Positions 59,930-64,000 of a DNA stretch of 64,000 nucleotides are shown in pieces. A program made the translations under genes and the position numbers. The stretch is from contig OX375873.1 of the NCBI GenBank assembly GCA_947359465.1, positions 95,281,478-95,345,477 of the forward strand. Reading direction: 5' to 3'. The DNA comes from Metellina segmentata (taxonomy: Eukaryota; Arthropoda; Arachnida; Araneae; Tetragnathidae). A model generated the notes under the pieces. The model made no database searches, was not told the DNA's origin, and saw nothing but the letters and a program-made list of their open reading frames with translations. Positions within the stretch are counted from its first letter, which is position 1. Every line of letters starts with the position of its first letter.

Positions 59930-60304
59930 TGTAAATGGGAATCGCGTCGGCCTATCCCATGGTTCACTGGCTACCCTTGCTATTGAGCAATCTCGGCCAC
60001 TTTGGCCGGTGTGTTTTTCGGATGGGCAGCCGACACGCCCCACTTACCATCTGCTTCACTTTTAACAAAAGGAAAACGTTTTTTTTTTCTACGTCCTCTG
60101 AAAAATGCCTCTCTTTAATGGGACTGACAAAGGCTTGTAGATTCCATTTCATTCCACTCCGCAGAAGAAGTAAAATAGGGTGGCTTGTTTTTTGTTTCTT
60201 TACCTCATCTGGAGAATTTTCTGATCTGTGAACTTGTCGCTTCGTGGAGGACATTGACGCAGCGGTTTTCTTTGCTGGAGTTCGGGTATCGGGGTTGATG
60301 GCAG
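59930..60304. other. G+C-elevated block with opposed long frames
   Basis: A frame of 146 codons on the minus strand (60404 down to 59964) and one of 98 codons on the plus strand (59935-60231) overlap. The minus product is basic, with a Lys/Ser-rich middle (KKTAASMSSTKRQVHRSE). TTTTCATGCAG near its start would serve as an acceptor on that strand. No family is recognised. Overlapping openness on both strands is expected where stop codons are rare, so I keep this as an unresolved block, possibly regulatory. Confidence 0.35.
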
Positions 60305-60830
60305 TTATTCTAGAATTTTGACCCAAAAGCCATCTTTCAACCTTGGAGGGCGATGAATGTGTCGACGGATGTGCCTGCATGAAAACTCTAAAGCAAAGTC
60401 CCATTTTATTTCAGAATTACAGAAAATGCTTCGATTGACAGGTGGCAAGAAATTCTAAACAGAACTAAAAACTATCTTTTAGATAACTTAAGTTTTGTGT
60501 TTTCAGTATGTAACTATTTTCGAATAACAAGAAATTCTAAATATGGAAGCAGGGAACTCAACTATTTAGCTTGATCTTTTTATTTCCTATATCAGATATT
60601 CTAATTACAAAAATAGACTTTTGACTGTGGATATTCTAGAATTTTTACACGAGTCTTTTAACCTTAGAAGACGATAAATATATTGGCAATTGTGTCGGAA
60701 AGTAAACTCTGAAGCAAAGCCTCATTTTATGCGGAATTTAGAGAACTACAAAAAGTATTTTATTGACAGATGGCAAGAAATTTTAAGCAAAACTAAAAAC
60801 TATCCTTTCTATAGCTTCATTTTGTATTTT
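60305..60830 (+). repeat. Tandem duplication, period about 326 bases
   Basis: About 180 bases starting TTATTCTAGAATTTTGACC (60305) recur from about 60631 (ATATTCTAGAATTTTTACAC). Both contain AAACTCTAAAGCAAAGTCCC or AAACTCTGAAGCAAAGCCTC, CATTTTAT, TTGACAGGTGGCAAGAAATT or TTGACAGATGGCAAGAAATT, and AACTAAAAACTATC. The first copy is richer in G+C; the second has decayed toward AT. Confidence 0.85.
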
Positions 60831-61621
60831 ATTTATGCTACTACTTTATAAAAATGTTTTTATAGAAGGATAACATGAAATTCTAAACTTCAAAGTAAAC
60901 AATTATAATTTTGTTGTGGATATTCGTTTCAGAACATGAAATTACAAAAATGTGTTTGTTCATTGTGTTGAAATTTTAACTATGGAAATAAAGGACTATC
61001 ATTTGTTTAGCATTAATAAATTCTTATGAAATCTTCAATTATTGCATTTTTATGATGAGCTACGAGGAAATGTGTTTAAATGAAATTTATTTCTAAATTT
61101 GTTGAAGCAATATCTGTGAATAGTTAGAAAATGCTACCAAGTTTTGTAGTCTCAATATATTCAACTTAGTAATGCTACAAATGTTTGGCTGATAAATTAG
61201 AAAGAAATATGTATGTACAAAATTCCAGGTATATCTATTCCGTTAGTAAAATTTACCATTAACAATATACTATTGTTGCTATACAAGCATTTGTATTTAG
61301 CATAAAACATAATATTTATTGAGGACAGCTGACAACCTCTTACTTGAATGCAGTCTAAATTATTTGTTCATATCATGTGCTATACTTACTATTATTGAAA
61401 AAGATTTTGTTTGAATAATGTATTAATAGACCTATATAAATATTTAAAATAGAATGGATCCAAAGAAACTTGTTTAAAGCAAAGGGTATTGCGAGTGAAA
61501 CATGTTTATCCGTATTTCGTGCCAATCTTTAAGTTATGCTAGGGAATGTTCCTTAGTATAGCTCCCTTAGTATTGCTCAAAGGATTACACATACCAAGCG
61601 GGGATAGTTTGAAATCTTCAA
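60831..61621. other. AT-rich sequence without recognised features
   Basis: Loose echoes of the preceding duplication (GAAATTCTAAA and TTTAACTATGGAAATAAAGG, near 60880 and 60975). Otherwise nothing recognised. Confidence 0.45.

Positions 61622-61711
<90 letters not shown>
61622..61711. repeat. (TA)n microsatellite, about 90 bases
   Basis: An almost pure TA run of roughly 40 repeats. Exact length is liable to assembly error. Confidence 0.95.
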
Positions 61712-61713
<2 letters not shown>

Positions 61714-63410
61714 GCCTTTCTAATTTAAGTTTAACTAATTACAAAACGGTCAATGTTTGGCCACCTTAGTTCCTTCGAAAAATGGTAAATTATATGTGTC
61801 TATATTTTAAAAGGTTCATATTTCATTGCACAACTTAAGACAGGACATTATAAGCTGTTTCGCAACTTCTTATATGGACGTTTCATCACGTAATAGTCTT
61901 TATTTTTGAGCTCCTTATAAAAGAGGGACGAAAGAAAAATATTACCCGAGAATAAAGATAATCATGTGGTAATACTGTGACAAACTCGAATTTCATTCCT
62001 CTTTACGCTTTATACGTATTTTTAAAAACATTTTAGCGTGATTATCCTCATTGCCAACACTTTAATAAACAAAAATGAATCAAGCATAAATTTATAGCTT
62101 CTTAAGATCGACGCCCTTGTAACTAACAAATACACAATTGTTTAACACTTCTTTATATCCCATAGTAACGAATGACTATCTATACGTTTCGCGACTTTTG
62201 CAGCCTTTAAAATAAATAGATCAACACGGCAATAAATTTATGTTTCCTTTTAGTGACCTACTTCTATGAGTGATCGAAGAATAGGTGAATAAGTAAAATA
62301 AAGAAGGCTTTATAATGAAACTATTGTCTACGAGAAATAATCTAAAAAGACTGTATTTGTGTTCTAAAAATTTTCAACGAAGAACCCGTAATAGAATTTA
62401 TGCTTTCAAAGTCAAAAGTTTTCATGAAAAACATAATTTAAGATGTTATACAACATTTCAAAAGTCTTGTTGTGTTTTATGAACATCGAAGTTTAATGGT
62501 CTATGCTATTAAATTAATTTTTGAGGATTGTACTATTTGATTTTTATTTCAGAATCAAGTATTACATTTTTATGAATTATCTTGCCACGTTCTATTCTTC
62601 TAGTGTTATTCGTACAGTACATTCCTGAATTCCTAAAGAACTCCAATTACGACCCAGTTTTTCTGAGTTTTTTTTAGTTCTTTATAACACATAGCCACAG
62701 ATAAATACTTCTTTAAAACAGTTTTGTGTGAAATACTGTACAGTGAAAATTCAACAACTTGGTAACTAAATATTTCTTAACATTGAAGAAATTATGGAGA
62801 ATCCTGGTAATTTGAGCTTAAACTTTTCAACTTAGTATTGCGATTTAGAAAGACTGTCAAAAGCAATAACTGGCGTATGTCCTGCAGAATTATTAAATTT
62901 AAATATTTGAACAAAACTAGATTTGTTTAAATGCCATGTGAAATTCCAAAAACACGACGACTGTTGTATCTACAAACCAAGATTTTTTTAGGTAGGGGAC
63001 ACTGGAACATTTGGAATGGAATTACTCAAAACCTCAAAAGTGGAAAATTGAGAAGCTGACATGATAGTACAGGTATAGTGAACAACTGCATATCAGTTGA
63101 AGGTCGTTTATAAAAAACACACGGATTAGCTGCAAAAGAGATAAAATTCCATTCAACTGAAAGTAAGCCTTCTGAGATTTTTGTATTGGTATGATTCGAA
63201 ACTTTAAAAGGGTCAATATTCCTGTTCAACTTTCTCGTAGACGACCACAAGAGCTGAGATTTTATACAAGAGATATGTAACAGAATTCTAATATAGGAAA
63301 TTCAGATGTAACTGATTCCATAACTACCAGTCATACTTCAAGTGGACTGAAAACTGATTGTTGTTAATGGAGTACCAGAATTCGATTCCAGTACATTACT
63401 TGAAGTTATA
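61712..63410. other. AT-rich sequence without recognised features
   Basis: Nothing recognised. Overlapping minus frames at 63026-63250 (74 and 60 codons) show no domains. Confidence 0.5.
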
Positions 63411-64000
63411 CTGATGTGCAAAAATTAAGGACGAAGTGGAGAAATTAGCATAAAAATGGAAAGTGGCAATAGAACGGACTGAAAGACCAATCAGAAGATA
63501 GACTAGGGACTGGTACATTAGGGCATGCGCATATATGGCCTATAACGTATGGGAAGGAGTGTCGGAAGGGAAAAAGCACACGGATAGTGTACGCTCAGCA
63601 ATTCGGTGAAAGCTATTGCACTGTTTACAGTGATTTTAACGATGTCGAGTTGCTCTGCAACCATGATATGGCCAATAGGCTATCTAGGTGACGTCACCCG
63701 GATGACTTTAACCGAGGTAGCGTCATTGGGAAGTTGGAAGAAGGTCGAAGTGTGACAGTATGGCGGAGGAGTTCGGGATCGCTCACAGAATCGTTTCACG
63801 AGCCTGGAGAGCATTTCAAATGACAAAAACAGCTATCCGAGCGTTCAGCAGTGGTTGTCCACGAGCAACAACTACGGCGAACGGCCGGTATATTGTCCTA
63901 CAGGTGACAAGAAATGGACGACAGACAATGGGAGAAATCGCAAGGCACATGCAACAGACGATTGGACGTCTGATATCACGTTTTACCGTAGCCAGGAAGC
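63411..64000 (+). mobile_element. Tc1-like transposon, 5' part, runs off the window
   Basis: A TA dinucleotide (63409-63410) precedes CTGATGTGCAAAAATTAAGG, a terminus of the kind seen in arthropod Tc1-like elements, which insert at TA. A transposase N-terminal region follows inside. The right half of the element and its second terminus lie beyond the window edge. Confidence 0.7.
63701..64000 (+). pseudogene. Tc1-like transposase, N-terminal part, frameshifted and cut by window end
   Basis: The first frame (from 63701) reads DDFNRGSVIGKLEEGRSVT, then shifts near 63756-63760. The second frame, open from an ATG at 63760 to the window edge, continues AEEFGIAHRIVSRAWRAF, later CPRATTTANGRYIVLQVTRN and RLISRFTVARK. 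This order is the paired-like helix-turn-helix DNA-binding region, the GRPR-type motif (here GCPRATT) and the start of the catalytic part in Tc1 transposases. A single-base loss at the junction explains the shift. The DDE/DDD triad would lie past the edge. The open frame runs 80 codons with no stop. Confidence 0.75.

Noticed and set aside
59964..60404. 146-codon minus-strand frame as a gene
   Set aside because: The longest non-KLF frame, but no recognised family, an overlapping open frame on the other strand, and raised G+C that alone lengthens frames. Kept only as part of a composition block.

Overview
The window looks like animal nuclear DNA that is AT-rich and gene-poor, most likely from an arthropod with a large, repeat-rich genome. 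This rests on one intron-flanked zinc-finger exon of the insect dar1 / vertebrate KLF5 type, on eukaryotic transposons (tRNA-derived SINEs, TTAA-type piggyBac relatives, a Tc1-like element), and on the absence of any dense or operon-like gene arrangement. I cannot name the species.

Only one host gene is clear: a 404-codon Kruppel-like-factor exon at 51461-52675 (+), G+C-rich against its surroundings. It starts right after a splice-acceptor-like tract and ends in three C2H2 fingers. A strongly self-complementary ~170-base element (52693-52861) follows 17 bases after the stop codon. Most of the remaining 60 kb would fit long introns or intergenic regulatory DNA. Several islands of richer base composition (8840-9360, 12050-12500, 17842-18450, 22900-23320, 35240-35760, 40200-40560, 42370-42760, 45020-45800, 59930-60304) stand out and are candidate regulatory DNA or unrecognised exons.

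The other readable content is mobile and repetitive DNA. A SINE family (here SINE-1) has about a dozen copies, with a tRNA-like B box and a 3' end near TTAATTCAACTACC. A ~2 kb degenerate piggyBac-like element with TTAACCCTCTA termini lies at 24035-26062. MITE-A is a ~0.2 kb TTAA-flanked family built from repeated GACGAGATATCTCGTC palindromes; copies lie at 1929, 27805, 42036, 45989, 49389 and 51144, the last about 100 bases upstream of the KLF exon. MITE-B has TATGAGAGG termini (14100, 17523, 36234, 36999, 49708, 57390). MITE-C has CGGCTTAGAG termini (22312, 49135). MITE-D is a small TTAA element at 43971. The 5' part of a frameshifted Tc1-like element runs off the right edge (63411-64000).

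Two tandem arrays have higher-order structure: a degenerate ~125-base-unit array at 18455-19765 and a ~41-base-unit array grouped in threes at 39436-40145. Smaller tandem duplications occur at 25129, 27963, 29520, 34816 and 60305. All 'MITE' and 'SINE' labels here are working names from within-window comparison, not database assignments. Distances, alignments and composition were judged by eye.
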